From Acidobacteriota bacterium (lineage in GTDB: Bacteria > Acidobacteriota > Blastocatellia > Pyrinomonadales > Pyrinomonadaceae): DNA of 64,000 bases. A program made the position numbers and the translations under genes. Within the stretch, counting starts at the first letter, position 1, and each line of letters starts with the position of its first letter. This document shows, piece after piece, positions 1 through 7,934 of this stretch. The DNA lies in NCBI GenBank assembly GCA_019239425.1, contig JAFAZX010000062.1, positions 120,314 through 184,313 of the forward strand. Reading direction: 5' to 3'. The notes beneath the pieces are model-generated. The model had not been told where the DNA came from and made no database searches. It worked only from the letters and a program-made list of their open reading frames with translations.

Positions 1-834
1 TTCGTGCGCGAAGCGACGCCGCCGCGCGCGCGCTTCCTGGCCGCGCCCGCGTTCAACCATCCCGTGCTCGCGCTGGCCGGGCGCGCGTCGGTGCGCGGGC
101 CGACCGACTGGCTCTGGGCGCACGGCTACGAGTTCCGCGCGCGCGAACGGGACGTGCGCCGCATCTACGCGGGGGCGCCGGATGCGCTCGACCTGTTGAG
201 CTACTACGGCGTCGCTTACGTCTACCTGGGCGAGGCGGAGCGGCGCGACCTGCACGCGGACGAGTCCTTCTTCGAAGCGAACCTGCCCGCCGTCTACCGC
301 GCGGGCGGCATCACCGTCTACAAGGTGAGTTCGACTAACGATGTCTCGAAGCCCGCGCCGCGCGAGCTGGCGGCGCGCGTCCGAACCGACCCTTACGCTT
401 TCATCGAAGAGTTCCCGCGCGTCGGCCTCTTCGTCCATCGAATACTAAAAGCAGAGCGCGGGCGCGCCCCGGCGCGCGAAGAGTTCGTGCAGGCTTTGGG
501 GGAGCTCGGGCGCGGCCTCTACGTCGGCGCGCGGGGTTGGGAGTCCCGGCTGGCGGAGAACCGGCGCGCGCTCGCGGCGCGACTGGCGGGCGGCGACGCG
601 GCGCGCGCCGAGAAGCTTCTGGCCGCCGCGTCCGACGAGAACTTCGACGCGCGCGAATACGACGAGGCGTACGTGCGCGCGCACTTCTTCGGCTACCTCG
701 GCCGCGACCCCGACGCCGAAGGCTTCGACTTCTGGCTCGGCGTCCTCTCGCGCAACAAAGACTACCGCAGCCTGAGCCGCGCCTTCATGGAGTCGGAGGA
801 ATACAAACGAAGGGTGCTGGGTGCCGGGTTCTAG
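1..834 (+). CDS. C-terminal part of a membrane protein with a terminal DUF4214 module (5' partial)
   Basis: The reading frame is open from the first base, so the N-terminus lies outside the window. The first ~110 residues (motifs DWLWAHGYEF, YYGVAYVYLG, then a short beta-rich end) resemble the soluble tail of multi-pass bacterial membrane proteins of the YfhO/DUF2298 kind; this is a weak family impression. The last ~60 residues (YVRAHFFGYLGRDPDAEGFD, then FW) are a DUF4214 module, common in secreted and surface proteins of Acidobacteriota. The last six codons and the TAG stop (ending VLGAGF) are encoded by the palindromic repeat that starts at about 808, so the C-terminus seems to have been remodelled by that repeat. 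The gene is convergent with the glycosyltransferase downstream. Confidence 0.6.
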   Translation, partial: FVREATPPRARFLAAPAFNHPVLALAGRASVRGPTDWLWAHGYEFRARERDVRRIYAGAPDALDLLSYYGVAYVYLGEAERRDLHADESFFEANLPAVYRAGGITVYKVSSTNDVSKPAPRELAARVRTDPYAFIEEFPRVGLFVHRILKAERGRAPAREEFVQALGELGRGLYVGARGWESRLAENRRALAARLAGGDAARAEKLLAAASDENFDAREYDEAYVRAHFFGYLGRDPDAEGFDFWLGVLSRNKDYRSLSRAFMESEEYKRRVLGAGF

Positions 835-893
835 GTGCTGGGGAAGAACAGGCTTTCACCCAGCACCTAGAACCCAGCACCCGGCACCCTTCG
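808..893. repeat. Palindromic repeat, family A copy 1
   Basis: Two ~35 bp arms, near-perfect inverted copies built on GGGTGCTGGGTGCCGGG and TTCTAGGTGCTGGG, are separated by ~15 bases. The repeat fills the gap between two convergent genes and supplies the last codons and stop of the upstream one. It could fold as a bidirectional terminator-like hairpin, but there is no long T tract. Confidence 0.9.
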
Positions 894-894
894 T

Positions 895-1950
895 TCATCC
901 TGCGGCCGAGATGATCTTCTCGACGACGTTCTCCCAGGAGAGGTTCAACGCGAGGAGTTTCTCGCGCCCGCGTTCGCCCATGCGGCGGGCGCGCTCGCGG
1001 TCGGCGTAGAGCTGGTCGAGGCATTCGGCCAGCGCCTGCGGGGTTGGGTCGGAGATGAAGCCCTCGGAGCCGTGCTCGACGAACTCCGTCGCGCCGCCGC
1101 CGTCGCTCGGCACGACGACCGGCTTCGAAGAGAGCATGCCTTCCAGCGTCACGTACCCGTAGTCCTCGTCGAACGGCAGGTAGCAGACGGCGAGCGCGTT
1201 CGCGTAGAGCGCCAGCAGCTCGTCCTCGGCCACGAAGCCGCGCAACTCGACGCGGTCGCCGACGTCGTACTCCTTGACGAGAGACTCGTAGTGCCCCACG
1301 TCCTGCGCCGAGCCGGCGAGCACGACGCGGACGGGCGTGCGCGTGTAGTACAGGGCTTCAATCAGAAGCTCCTGCCGCTTCTGCTTTTCGAGCCGGCTCG
1401 GGTAGAAGACGTAGTCGCCCTGCTCGCCCGCGCGTAAGTGCGCGGCGCGCGGCGGCGGGTGGTAGAGCGGCTCCGACTCGATGCGGTTGTAGCGCAGCAT
1501 GCGCTCGGCCACCGTGCGCGAGTTGGCGAAGACCTTGCGCGCCTCGGGGATGAAGCGCTCGTCGCAATGGTGGACGAGGTCGCGCACGCGCGCGCCTTCG
1601 GGGTAGGTCGAGAGGTCGTCGAAGGGCGTGCCCCAGAGGTTGTAGGCCGAGCGGTACTGGTGAATCACCCACAGGACTTTCCGCGGGTGCGCGACCGTGT
1701 AGGCCGGGAACTTCATCCCGACGACGAGGTCGACGGGCTTGCCGTTGGACTCGGTCACGTCGAGCATCCGCCACGCGAGCGCGCCGCGCACGATCTCCGC
1801 AGGCGGGTACCACTTGAAGGGGACGGCCGCCACCTCCGCGTTGTACCCCGCCTTGACGAGCGCCTCTCTCAAACCCTCGACGTGCGACTCCGCGCCGCCG
1901 GTCGTGAACGGAACCTGTGTCGTGCAGATGAGTACGTTGCGAATGGGCAT
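895..1950 (-). CDS. GT4-family glycosyltransferase
   Basis: This 351-residue protein has the GT-B layout of family 4 glycosyltransferases. An N-terminal Rossmann half has a glycine-rich acceptor loop (GGAESHVEGL, residues 18-27). The C-terminal nucleotide-sugar half has the motif PSRLEKQKRQELLIEAL (~183) and the EX7E-like stretch DEDYGYVTLEGM followed by SDGGGATEFV. It is cytosolic and probably adds a sugar in surface polysaccharide or glycolipid synthesis; the donor cannot be read from sequence. The gene lies next to other envelope genes and is divergent from the gene at 2098. A long inverted repeat sits in its upstream region. Confidence 0.85.
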   Translation of the reverse strand: MPIRNVLICTTQVPFTTGGAESHVEGLREALVKAGYNAEVAAVPFKWYPPAEIVRGALAWRMLDVTESNGKPVDLVVGMKFPAYTVAHPRKVLWVIHQYRSAYNLWGTPFDDLSTYPEGARVRDLVHHCDERFIPEARKVFANSRTVAERMLRYNRIESEPLYHPPPRAAHLRAGEQGDYVFYPSRLEKQKRQELLIEALYYTRTPVRVVLAGSAQDVGHYESLVKEYDVGDRVELRGFVAEDELLALYANALAVCYLPFDEDYGYVTLEGMLSSKPVVVPSDGGGATEFVEHGSEGFISDPTPQALAECLDQLYADRERARRMGERGREKLLALNLSWENVVEKIISAAG

Positions 1951-1956
1951 TTGGGG

Positions 1957-2094
1957 ACAGTAAAGAAGTAGGTAGTAGGCAGATGGCAGTAGGCAGTTAA
2001 GAACCTTAGTTCGAGCCGTCGAAATAGAACTTCAACGTCCGTCGCGCGGAGCGACTGCCTACTGCCATCTGCCTACTACCTACTTCTTTACTGT
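1957..2094. repeat. MITE-like inverted repeat, family B copy 1
   Basis: Two perfect 41 bp inverted arms (1957-1997 and 2054-2094, built on GTAGGTAGTAGGCAGATGGC) flank a 56 bp core. Read on the minus strand the core starts CGCTCCGCG and contains GTTGA, shared with copies 2 and 3. It lies between divergent genes, so unlike most copies it is in a promoter region. Confidence 0.9.
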
Positions 2095-2097
2095 ATC

Positions 2098-2862
2098 ATG
2101 CGGACGGGGGCGTTGGTGAACATGGCGGACAGGCAGGAGTTGTTGAAGGCCGGGGACGAGGGCGCGCAGCAGCACGTCCTCCTCACGTACGCGGTGTTGA
2201 CGGGACTGACGCCGCTCATCCCCGTGCCGCTCGTGGACGACCTCGTCAAGAACTACTTCCGCAAGCGGCTGGTGCGGAGCCTCGCGGCGTCGGCGGGCCG
2301 CGCGCTGAGCGCCGAGGAGCTGGACGCGCTCGCGTCGGAGCGCGAGGGCGGGTGCCTGCGCGGGTGCGCCGTGGCGGTGCTCGTCTACCCTTTGAAGGCG
2401 GTCTTCCGCAAAATCTTCTATTTCCTCGAATGGAAGCGCGCGGTCGATTTGACGAGCCGCACCTACCACTTCGGCTACCTCGTCGGCCACGCCGTACGCC
2501 GCCGCGAAGGCGCCCCGGCCCTGCTCGACACGCACGGCGCGCGCGCCGTCAACGAGGCCATCGAAGCCGTCTGCCGCGAGGCGCCCATCAAGCCTCTGGA
2601 GTCGGCCGTCGGCGGCACCTTCCGCAAGTCGAAGAACGTCCTGCGCGCCGCGGCCGCGCTCCTCTCCCGCAGCCTGCGCCGCCAGCCCCCGCGGCCCGAG
2701 GGCGTCGCCGCGGCCATCGAAAGCGTCGAGCCCGAAGAGGAGCGCGAACTCCAACCCGTCGTCACGCGCCTCCAAAGCTCCCTCGCCTCCGTCCCCGAAG
2801 AGCACTTCCGCGCCCTGCGCGAAAGCCTCGAAGCACGCCTCGGCCGTTCGCCTACGGGTTGA
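2098..2862 (+). CDS. Conserved hypothetical protein with two hydrophobic segments
   Basis: No family is recognised. The protein has up to 254 residues. Hydrophobic stretches near residues 25-45 (VLLTYAVLTGLTPLIPVPLV) and 85-110 (VAVLVYPLKAVFRKIFYFLE) suggest membrane association. The C-terminal third is charged and probably helical. Two starts are possible, ATG 2098 (just outside the family B repeat) and ATG 2122 (MADRQELLK); the second has GGGGGCG upstream and may be the true one. The 3' end overlaps the convergent toxin gene by 11 bases. Confidence 0.6.
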   Translation: MRTGALVNMADRQELLKAGDEGAQQHVLLTYAVLTGLTPLIPVPLVDDLVKNYFRKRLVRSLAASAGRALSAEELDALASEREGGCLRGCAVAVLVYPLKAVFRKIFYFLEWKRAVDLTSRTYHFGYLVGHAVRRREGAPALLDTHGARAVNEAIEAVCREAPIKPLESAVGGTFRKSKNVLRAAAALLSRSLRRQPPRPEGVAAAIESVEPEEERELQPVVTRLQSSLASVPEEHFRALRESLEARLGRSPTG

Positions 2863-3205
2863 GCCCCAGTTGGAAGCGCAGGGCTTCGAGCACCTCTTCG
2901 CGCAGTGCGTCGTCGTTGAGTATCCCGAACATCTTCGTGAGTCGCCGCTTGTCGAGAGTCCTGATCTGGTAGCAGAGGACGATTGATTCTGCCGCCAGCC
3001 CGGCCGTCCCCGCGGGAAGCAGCGCCTCGTTAGGATAGATTCGTCGGTTCTGTTTGCGTGAAGTAATGGGGAGTACGTTAACGACCGGCAGCACGTCGTT
3101 GAGCGCGGTCTCGCTGAGAACGAGCACGGGGCGCGTCCGCCCCTGCTCGGAGCCGACCACGGGGTCTAAACCCGCGAGCCAAACGCTCCAGCGCGGGACA
3201 CTCAT
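2852..3205 (-). CDS. MazF/PemK-family toxin (probable endoribonuclease)
   Basis: The 117-residue product has the PemK/MazF fold signature: an N-terminal VWLAGLDPVVGSEQGRTRPV segment, the RPVLVLS strand, VLPITS, and a late helix LTKMFGILNDDALREEVLEA. Family members are sequence-specific mRNA interferases held inactive by a partner antitoxin. The gene follows the antitoxin with an ATGA overlap (start and stop share 3202-3205), the usual arrangement for translational coupling. Its 3' end overlaps the convergent gene at 2098-2862. Confidence 0.85.
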   Translation of the reverse strand: MSVPRWSVWLAGLDPVVGSEQGRTRPVLVLSETALNDVLPVVNVLPITSRKQNRRIYPNEALLPAGTAGLAAESIVLCYQIRTLDKRRLTKMFGILNDDALREEVLEALRFQLGLNP

Positions 3206-3438
3206 GCGACGTGCTCGTCCTCGTCGGCATGCCTGAAGTCTTCGGCCACCGCGTTCAGGTCGGCGAGGAACATCTCGTCGCTCATGGCCTCGCGCATCGC
3301 GCGCAGCTTCTCGGCGGCCGCGGAACGTTTGAAGAGGACAATGACTTCGGCCTCCTCATGCGGCGCCGCCTCTTCGGGCAGTTGAATGCGCAGCTCTCTT
3401 GAGGCGGGGACGGTGACAATCTGTCTGACGGCTCGCAT
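3202..3438 (-). CDS. Cognate antitoxin of the MazF/PemK pair
   Basis: This 78-residue acidic protein starts MRAVRQIVTVPASRELRIQL, which looks like an AbrB/SpoVT-type or similar beta-strand DNA-binding end, and finishes with a helical acidic tail expected to wrap the toxin. The frame is open upstream to 3516, but ATG 3438 is chosen because GGAGG lies eight bases before it. The toxin start overlaps its stop. The pair is probably autoregulated through this N-terminal domain, which is inferred from the family. Confidence 0.75.
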   Translation of the reverse strand: MRAVRQIVTVPASRELRIQLPEEAAPHEEAEVIVLFKRSAAAEKLRAMREAMSDEMFLADLNAVAEDFRHADEDEHVA

Positions 3439-3701
3439 CTGGCTAACCTCCGGTGAAATCAATTCTACGGACTTCATCCTGATTCGACAATTGGATTCCT
3501 GTTCGGCCCACCCCACTAGCTACTGACCGCGCCCGACGAGTATTGGAGGTTGAGCTTGAGGAGGCGCGCGAGGATTTCTTCTTCGAGGAAGTCCGCCGGG
3601 AGGCGTAGACGGTCTCATCGAAGCTAGACGTTGCCTTTTGCCAATGCTATAAACACACAAAGAGGGTGACGCCGCGAGGCGCTATCTTCTGAATCGGATG
3701 G

Positions 3702-3809
3702 TGGCGGCGACTATCCGATTCGAACGGATGGGGGCGCGTGTTAGCTTGGAGGCGTCACGTCCCCGCCGGGTTCTCGGCCCGGTGCTTTAAGCCACTCAGC
3801 CAAGTCGCC
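3702..3809 (-). tRNA. Type II tRNA, anticodon GAG, with serine-like features and an oversized variable arm
   Basis: The minus strand folds as a tRNA. The acceptor is GGCGACT/AGTCGCC (7 bp), with discriminator G73 and an encoded CCA. T8 and G9 are present. The D stem is GCT/AGC with GAGTGGCTTAA. The anticodon stem is CCGGG/CCCGG with loop CCGAGAA, and the T arm is ATCCG-TTCGAAT-CGGAT. The anticodon reads GAG (Leu CUC/CUU), but G73 is typical of tRNA-Ser. Position 33 is C, not the near-universal U. The variable region is ~36 nt, with GGGG/CCCC and CGTG/CACG helices, longer than normal class II arms. Total length is 108 nt. It could be functional, specialised or a pseudogene. Confidence 0.6.
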
Positions 3810-3822
3810 GCACTCGCAGATG

Positions 3823-3857
3823 GCCCGGTGTTCACGAGACACCGGGCTTTCTACTTT
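3823..3857 (+). terminator. Rho-independent terminator-like hairpin
   Basis: A perfect 9 bp stem GCCCGGTGT/ACACCGGGC with a 7-base loop is followed by TTTCTACTTT on the plus strand. No plus-strand gene is seen upstream, so the transcript it would stop is unknown. Confidence 0.5.
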
Positions 3858-3901
3858 CAGAGTAGCGGAAAATCAGCGAAGCGGATTTCGCTTAGTTATT
3901 A

Positions 3902-3987
3902 GGCGGAATTTATTGGCAGATAGGCTGGAAAATTCGGCGGAATATCTTGGCATATATACAGAAAAATTCGACCCAATTTATTCCGCC
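3902..3987. repeat. Three copies of a 15-17 bp motif GGCGGAATnnnTTGG
   Basis: Copies at 3902-3918 and 3936-3952 are direct, 34 bp apart. A third copy at 3973-3987 is inverted. The outer bases are identical and the middle three vary (TTA, ATC, AAA). This is the look of protein-binding sites, for example recombinase arm sites or operators. No partner gene is adjacent. Confidence 0.6.
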
Positions 3988-4068
3988 CAACAGAACTGAT
4001 TCCCAATCACCAAAACACCCTCAGACTGTTTCGTTAGGGAACGCCATTCATATGAGGTTCGGTTTAGG

Positions 4069-5397
4069 CTACATGCTCACGCGCGGTTCTGTCAGAGCTT
4101 CGAGGTTGCAGACGGCGATGGAGAGTTGGCGGTCGTCGCGGTTGTGCGGGTCGTGGGGGCGGGGTTGCCAGGTGCGGTCGGCGCGGATTTCGAGTTCGTA
4201 GGCGGCGGCGGCGGAGAGTTCAGAGGGGACGGGGACGTTGAGTTCGAGCCAGCCGTGGCGGAGGAGCGAGAGCGCGGCGAGGGTGTGGCCGTTCAGTGAA
4301 AGTTCGAGGCCGAGCGGGCGCGTGCGCAGGTCTGGGACGTGCGAGGTGAGGTCGAGGCGGAGCGCTTTGAGATTGTGGGCGTTGAAACGTACGCGCCCGC
4401 GTCGCTTCATCCAGCGCGCGACGGGCGGGAGCATGTTCGGCTCGTACCAGCCGTCGTCGAACTCCGCAACGCGGTCGAGGCAGGAGGCGCGTGACGCCTC
4501 GGCGGGCGCGACGTTCAGAAGGCCGGAGCGGTCACGGTGCTCGTTGTAGAAGGGGCCGAGCGGAGCGTCGGAGGCTTTGAGCAGGACGTAGAGGCCGCTC
4601 TTGGGGAGGCGGACGTGGAGGTCGGAGATTTTGTTGAAGACGTAGCCCATCGCCATGTCGAAGGCGCGGCGCTCGGAATGTGAGAGGCCGCGCAGGTACT
4701 CGACGAAGTCCGGCTCGAAGGGCAGGCCGTACTCCTCGCGCTGCTTGACGAACTCCTCGGCCGAGAGGCAGAGCGCGTAGCGCGGCTCCCACGCGACGTG
4801 CGGGAAGAAGCGCCCGAAGCGCGCCGCGTGCTCCTGCTCCTCTTCGAGGCCGACGTGGCCGTCCACGGCGACGAAGCGGCGCAGCTCCTCTTCGGACATC
4901 TCTTCGTAAGACTTCTGCGCGCGCCGGTCGGTGCACTCGATGCCGTGCATGGTGACCCCGCCGGGCCGGAGCACGCGCGCGACCTCCGCGAGCACCGCGT
5001 CCTTCTCCTCGAACTCGACGTGGCCGAGCACGTCGAGCGAGACGACGTAGTCGAAAGAGTCGTCGGGGAAGGGGAGGCTCGTGAGTTCGGCCGCGCAGGT
5101 CAGGTCGTAGCCGTTGCGGCGCGCGGCCAGCGCGCACTCCTGGGAGAGGTCGAGGCCGGCGAGCGTGACGCCCTTGCGCTTGAGGAGCGCGAGCATGCCG
5201 GCGCCGCAGCCGAGGTCGAGGACGGCGGAGCCCGCGCGCACGTTGTCGTAGACCCACATCGTCCGCGCGAAGCGCATGTCGAAGCGGTCGAGCGCGCGGA
5301 AGTAGCGCGCGTCGAGCACCTCGTCCGACACGAACTTCGTCCGGTAGAAATCCGCGAGGTCGGCGATTCCCGCGCGGCGATAGAGATCGTCAGTCAT
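4069..5397 (-). CDS. SAM-dependent class I methyltransferase with a C-terminal beta-rich extension
   Basis: The 442-residue protein has motif I VLDLGCGAG (residues 59-67), the acidic motif II GLDLS (~80) and a motif IV/V region FDYVVSLDVLGHVEF, then LRPGG. The methyltransferase fold ends near residue 290. The last ~150 residues (from RFNAHNLKALRLDLTSH) look like a beta-sandwich seen in acidobacterial glycan-cluster methyltransferases. It is probably the last gene of the transcription unit wzt - coiled-coil protein - methyltransferase and may methylate a polysaccharide or its lipid carrier; substrate is inference. Confidence 0.75.
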   Translation of the reverse strand: MTDDLYRRAGIADLADFYRTKFVSDEVLDARYFRALDRFDMRFARTMWVYDNVRAGSAVLDLGCGAGMLALLKRKGVTLAGLDLSQECALAARRNGYDLTCAAELTSLPFPDDSFDYVVSLDVLGHVEFEEKDAVLAEVARVLRPGGVTMHGIECTDRRAQKSYEEMSEEELRRFVAVDGHVGLEEEQEHAARFGRFFPHVAWEPRYALCLSAEEFVKQREEYGLPFEPDFVEYLRGLSHSERRAFDMAMGYVFNKISDLHVRLPKSGLYVLLKASDAPLGPFYNEHRDRSGLLNVAPAEASRASCLDRVAEFDDGWYEPNMLPPVARWMKRRGRVRFNAHNLKALRLDLTSHVPDLRTRPLGLELSLNGHTLAALSLLRHGWLELNVPVPSELSAAAAYELEIRADRTWQPRPHDPHNRDDRQLSIAVCNLEALTEPRVSM

Positions 5398-5402
5398 AAA
5401 AC

Positions 5403-5519
5403 AGTAGGCAGTAGGCAGATGGCAGTAGGCAGTGGCTCCGCGTTAAGAAGGTTGAAAGATTAAATCAGAGTTCTACATTAGTCCTTCAACTGCCTACTGC
5501 CATCTGCCTACTGCCTACT
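5403..5519. repeat. MITE-like inverted repeat, family B copy 2
   Basis: Perfect 31 bp arms at 5403-5433 and 5489-5519 (AGTAGGCAGTAGGCAGATGG and so on) flank a 55 bp core starting GGCTCCGCGTTAAGAAGGTT. The right arm begins within the TAG stop of the coiled-coil gene. Confidence 0.9.
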
Positions 5520-6336
5520 ACTTTTCCAGAGCGTCGAGTCGGGCCTCTAGTTGCCGGCGGGCGCGGTCGTGCGTGACGGCCAGCTCGCCCGTTTCGAGCG
5601 AGAGCTGTTTGAAGCAGACGCGTTGCTCTTCGAGCAGTTCGTCCACGCGCGCGCGCAGCTCCGCGTGGAGTTCGGCGGCGCGCGCGTTCGTCTCGGCGTG
5701 GAGGGCTTCGGCGCGTGTGCCCAGCTCACCGCTCAGTTCTGCGCGCAGCGCGGCCGTCGAGTCGGCGATGCGTTCGAGGCCGGCGGCGAACGCCTGGCGC
5801 AGTTGCGCGCCGCCCGACTCGAAGCGCGCCTGCGCCTCGGCGACCTGCGACTCCGCGCGCGCGAGGCGCGCCTGCAAGTCTGCGGCGCGGGCGCGGTCGG
5901 CCTCGGCCTCTGCGCGCAGCGCGCGTAACTCGCCGAGGAGTTCTTCGCGCAGGCGGGCGAGCGCCTGCTCCTGCGCGGCGAGCGCGGCGCGCGCGTCGCC
6001 GAGCGCGTGGTGGACGGCCGAGTTGAAGTTGACCTGCTCCCAGGTGAACCAGTGCAGCGCGCGCTTGACGAGCCGCTTGAGCCACAGCTCGAAGCGCGCC
6101 GCCGCCCCGCGCCGGTAGCTCACGAGCGGCGGCAGGCGCGACCACGCGCGCGCCGTCGTCGCGAGGTTCGCGTCCAGGCGCGCCAGGGCCTCGGGCGAAG
6201 ACCCCGCGTGTCCGTTCGTCGCGGGCGGCCCCGCCCCGTTCGCCGCGGGCGCCGGCGCGGGCGCGCGCCGCTGCGCGTCCGCCAGCACGCGCTCGCGTAT
6301 CTCGCGTAAGGTGTTCTCGACTTCTACGTCGGACAT
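5518..6336 (-). CDS. Coiled-coil protein of the polysaccharide cluster
   Basis: This 272-residue protein opens MSDVEVENTLREIRERVLAD, passes through an Ala/Pro/Gly linker (24-55), then has ~160 residues of Ala/Leu/Arg/Glu heptads (from about residue 110 to the end) predicted to be coiled coil. No catalytic motif is seen. It lies between wzt and the methyltransferase, and similar coiled-coil partners occur with polymer-length-control or modifying enzymes, so a scaffolding role is plausible. The TAG stop falls on the first bases of a family B repeat, and another copy lies just upstream of the start. Confidence 0.6.
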   Translation of the reverse strand: MSDVEVENTLREIRERVLADAQRRAPAPAPAANGAGPPATNGHAGSSPEALARLDANLATTARAWSRLPPLVSYRRGAAARFELWLKRLVKRALHWFTWEQVNFNSAVHHALGDARAALAAQEQALARLREELLGELRALRAEAEADRARAADLQARLARAESQVAEAQARFESGGAQLRQAFAAGLERIADSTAALRAELSGELGTRAEALHAETNARAAELHAELRARVDELLEEQRVCFKQLSLETGELAVTHDRARRQLEARLDALEK

Positions 6337-6360
6337 TGGAAGCCCCTCCGGGGTTATTAA

Positions 6361-6474
6361 AGTAGGCAGTAGGCAGATGGCAGTGGGCAGTCGCTCCGCG
6401 TGATGAAGGTTGAGGATTACAACTGCTCAAGTCAAGGCTCTGAACTGCCCACTGCCATCTGCCTACTGCCTACT
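6361..6474. repeat. MITE-like inverted repeat, family B copy 3
   Basis: Perfect 31 bp arms at 6361-6391 and 6444-6474. Relative to copy 2 both arms carry matching changes (GTGGGCAGT with ACTGCCCAC), so pairing is maintained. The core starts CGCTCCGCGTGATGAAGGTT. The downstream arm encodes the C-terminal tail of Wzt. Confidence 0.9.
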
Positions 6475-7748
6475 GCTTCTCTACTCACGCCGACGCGGCG
6501 CGCGGTCGCGGTGGCGTTGAGGTTGGCGATGCCTTCGACGAGGACGGGGCTGGTGACGCGGAAGAAGAGCACGCCGTCGAGCCAGTCGTAGCTGACGCCG
6601 TCAAGGCTGTGGACGGCGAGCGAGACGGAGAACTGGTCGAGCCCGAGCCAGCAGTCGAAGGCGAAGCTGACCTCGACCAGCTCGCCGCGCCGCAAGACCC
6701 CCAACTCTACCTGCTGCTCCTTCGTGTTCGTCCCGTAGGCGTGGACGCCGCGGCTGTCGTTGACGAGGAAGCCGAAGACGGCGTCGTCCACGTCGCGGCC
6801 GAGGCGCACGCGCATGCGCACCGTCAGGGGCGAGCCGGTCTCGACGACGCCCGCGGGCCTGCGCGCGGCGTCGAGCAACTCGGCGCTCACGATCTCCGCG
6901 CTTCCGTCCCCGTGCCTGTACGTGTAGCGCGGCGGCGCGAAGCTCTCGGTCACTTCACGACCTTCTTCGTCGAGCGTCCCGTCGGCCGCGGCCTCCCGCT
7001 CCTCGTAAGCCTGCTCGCGCTCCATGACGGTCTTCTGGTAATGGTTCAGAACTTCAATCGGCGGCCCGTCCGAAAGCACCCGGCCGGCGCTCATCAGGAT
7101 GGCGCGCGTGCAGAGCGCGCGCACCGCCGCCGCGTCGTGCGAGACGAAGAGGACGGTCGCGCCGCGCTCCTGAATCTCCTTGAGGCGGCGCAGGCAGCGG
7201 TGCTGGAAGACCGCGTCGCCGACCGCCAGCGCCTCGTCGATGACGAGGATGTCCGGCTCGACGTTGGCGGCGACGGCGAAGGCGAGGCGGACGAACATCC
7301 CCGAAGAGTAGGTCTTGACCGGCTGCCGGATGAAGTCGCCGATCTCGGCGAAGCGCTCTATCTCGGGGAAGAGCCTTTCGGTCTCGCGCCTTGAGAGGCC
7401 CAACAGCGCGGCGTTCATGTAGACGTTCTCGACGCCCGTCCCCTCGGGGTCGAAGCCCGCGCCGAGTTCGAGCAGGGCGGCCACGCGCCCCTCGCGCCAG
7501 ACGCTCCCCGCGGTAGGTTCGAGCGTGCCCGCGATGATCTGCAGGAGCGTGGACTTCCCGCAGCCGTTCGGCCCGATGATGCCGGTCGTCGTCCCCCCCT
7601 CGACCTCGAAGCTCACGTTCTTCAAGGCCCAGAACTCGCGGTGTCGCTTCAGTCGCCCGCGCGTCAGAGTCTCCTTCAGACGGTCGCCCGGCCGCGCATA
7701 GATGCGGTACTGCTTCGACACGTTCTCGACGCGCAGCGCCAGAGTCAT
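6432..7748 (-). CDS. Wzt-type ABC transporter ATPase with C-terminal glycan-binding domain
   Basis: The 438-residue protein starts at ATG 7748 (MTLALRVENVSKQYRIY); the open frame continues upstream but is antisense to the kinase gene. It has Walker A GPNGCGKST (59-67), a YSSGM signature (147-151), Walker B DILVIDE (166-172) and the switch histidine in FVSHD. Residues ~270-425 match the Wzt C-terminal beta-sandwich that reads the end of a finished O-antigen or teichoic-type glycan. It would energise export with a Wzm permease, which is not in this window. The last ~15 residues (EAVGSRQMAVGSSEP) are encoded by a family B repeat. Confidence 0.88.
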   Translation of the reverse strand: MTLALRVENVSKQYRIYARPGDRLKETLTRGRLKRHREFWALKNVSFEVEGGTTTGIIGPNGCGKSTLLQIIAGTLEPTAGSVWREGRVAALLELGAGFDPEGTGVENVYMNAALLGLSRRETERLFPEIERFAEIGDFIRQPVKTYSSGMFVRLAFAVAANVEPDILVIDEALAVGDAVFQHRCLRRLKEIQERGATVLFVSHDAAAVRALCTRAILMSAGRVLSDGPPIEVLNHYQKTVMEREQAYEEREAAADGTLDEEGREVTESFAPPRYTYRHGDGSAEIVSAELLDAARRPAGVVETGSPLTVRMRVRLGRDVDDAVFGFLVNDSRGVHAYGTNTKEQQVELGVLRRGELVEVSFAFDCWLGLDQFSVSLAVHSLDGVSYDWLDGVLFFRVTSPVLVEGIANLNATATARRVGVSREAVGSRQMAVGSSEP

Positions 7749-7934
7749 GCGCCGAAATTTAACAGAGGAGGGAAGGTGAGCGCCAGAAGCTGTGTTAAAC
7801 CGCGCGTCCCGAATTGGTGTCGAATGTCTAACGCAATGTACGGTCAGAGCCGGTAATATTGCGCCGCGCGAAAGCGGTGTGATACGCTCAGGTCTCCCCT
7901 GAAAACGGAGCCTGAAGGCGGGGCCTAATCCTCG

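Larger units (their letters stand above)
3439..4068. other. AT-richer intergenic region with an odd tRNA, a hairpin and short repeats
   Basis: About 630 bases hold no convincing protein gene. The region carries a 108-nt tRNA-like gene (minus), a strong hairpin with a T-rich tail at 3823-3857, and three copies of GGCGGAATnnnTTGG at 3902-3987. Base composition from ~3850 to 4060 is clearly more AT-rich than the surrounding genes, which may mark an old insertion. Confidence 0.7.

Noticed and set aside
808..893. CRISPR array or microsatellite from the GGGTGCTGGG iterations (also at 12180, 45800, 48626)
   Set aside because: Units are arms of inverted repeats without regular unique spacers, and no cas gene is present.
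3702..3809. tRNA-Sec (selC), because 9 bp acceptor pairing and a long arm can be drawn
   Set aside because: The anticodon is GAG, not TCA, and the 7/5 fold gives a better match with encoded CCA and G73.
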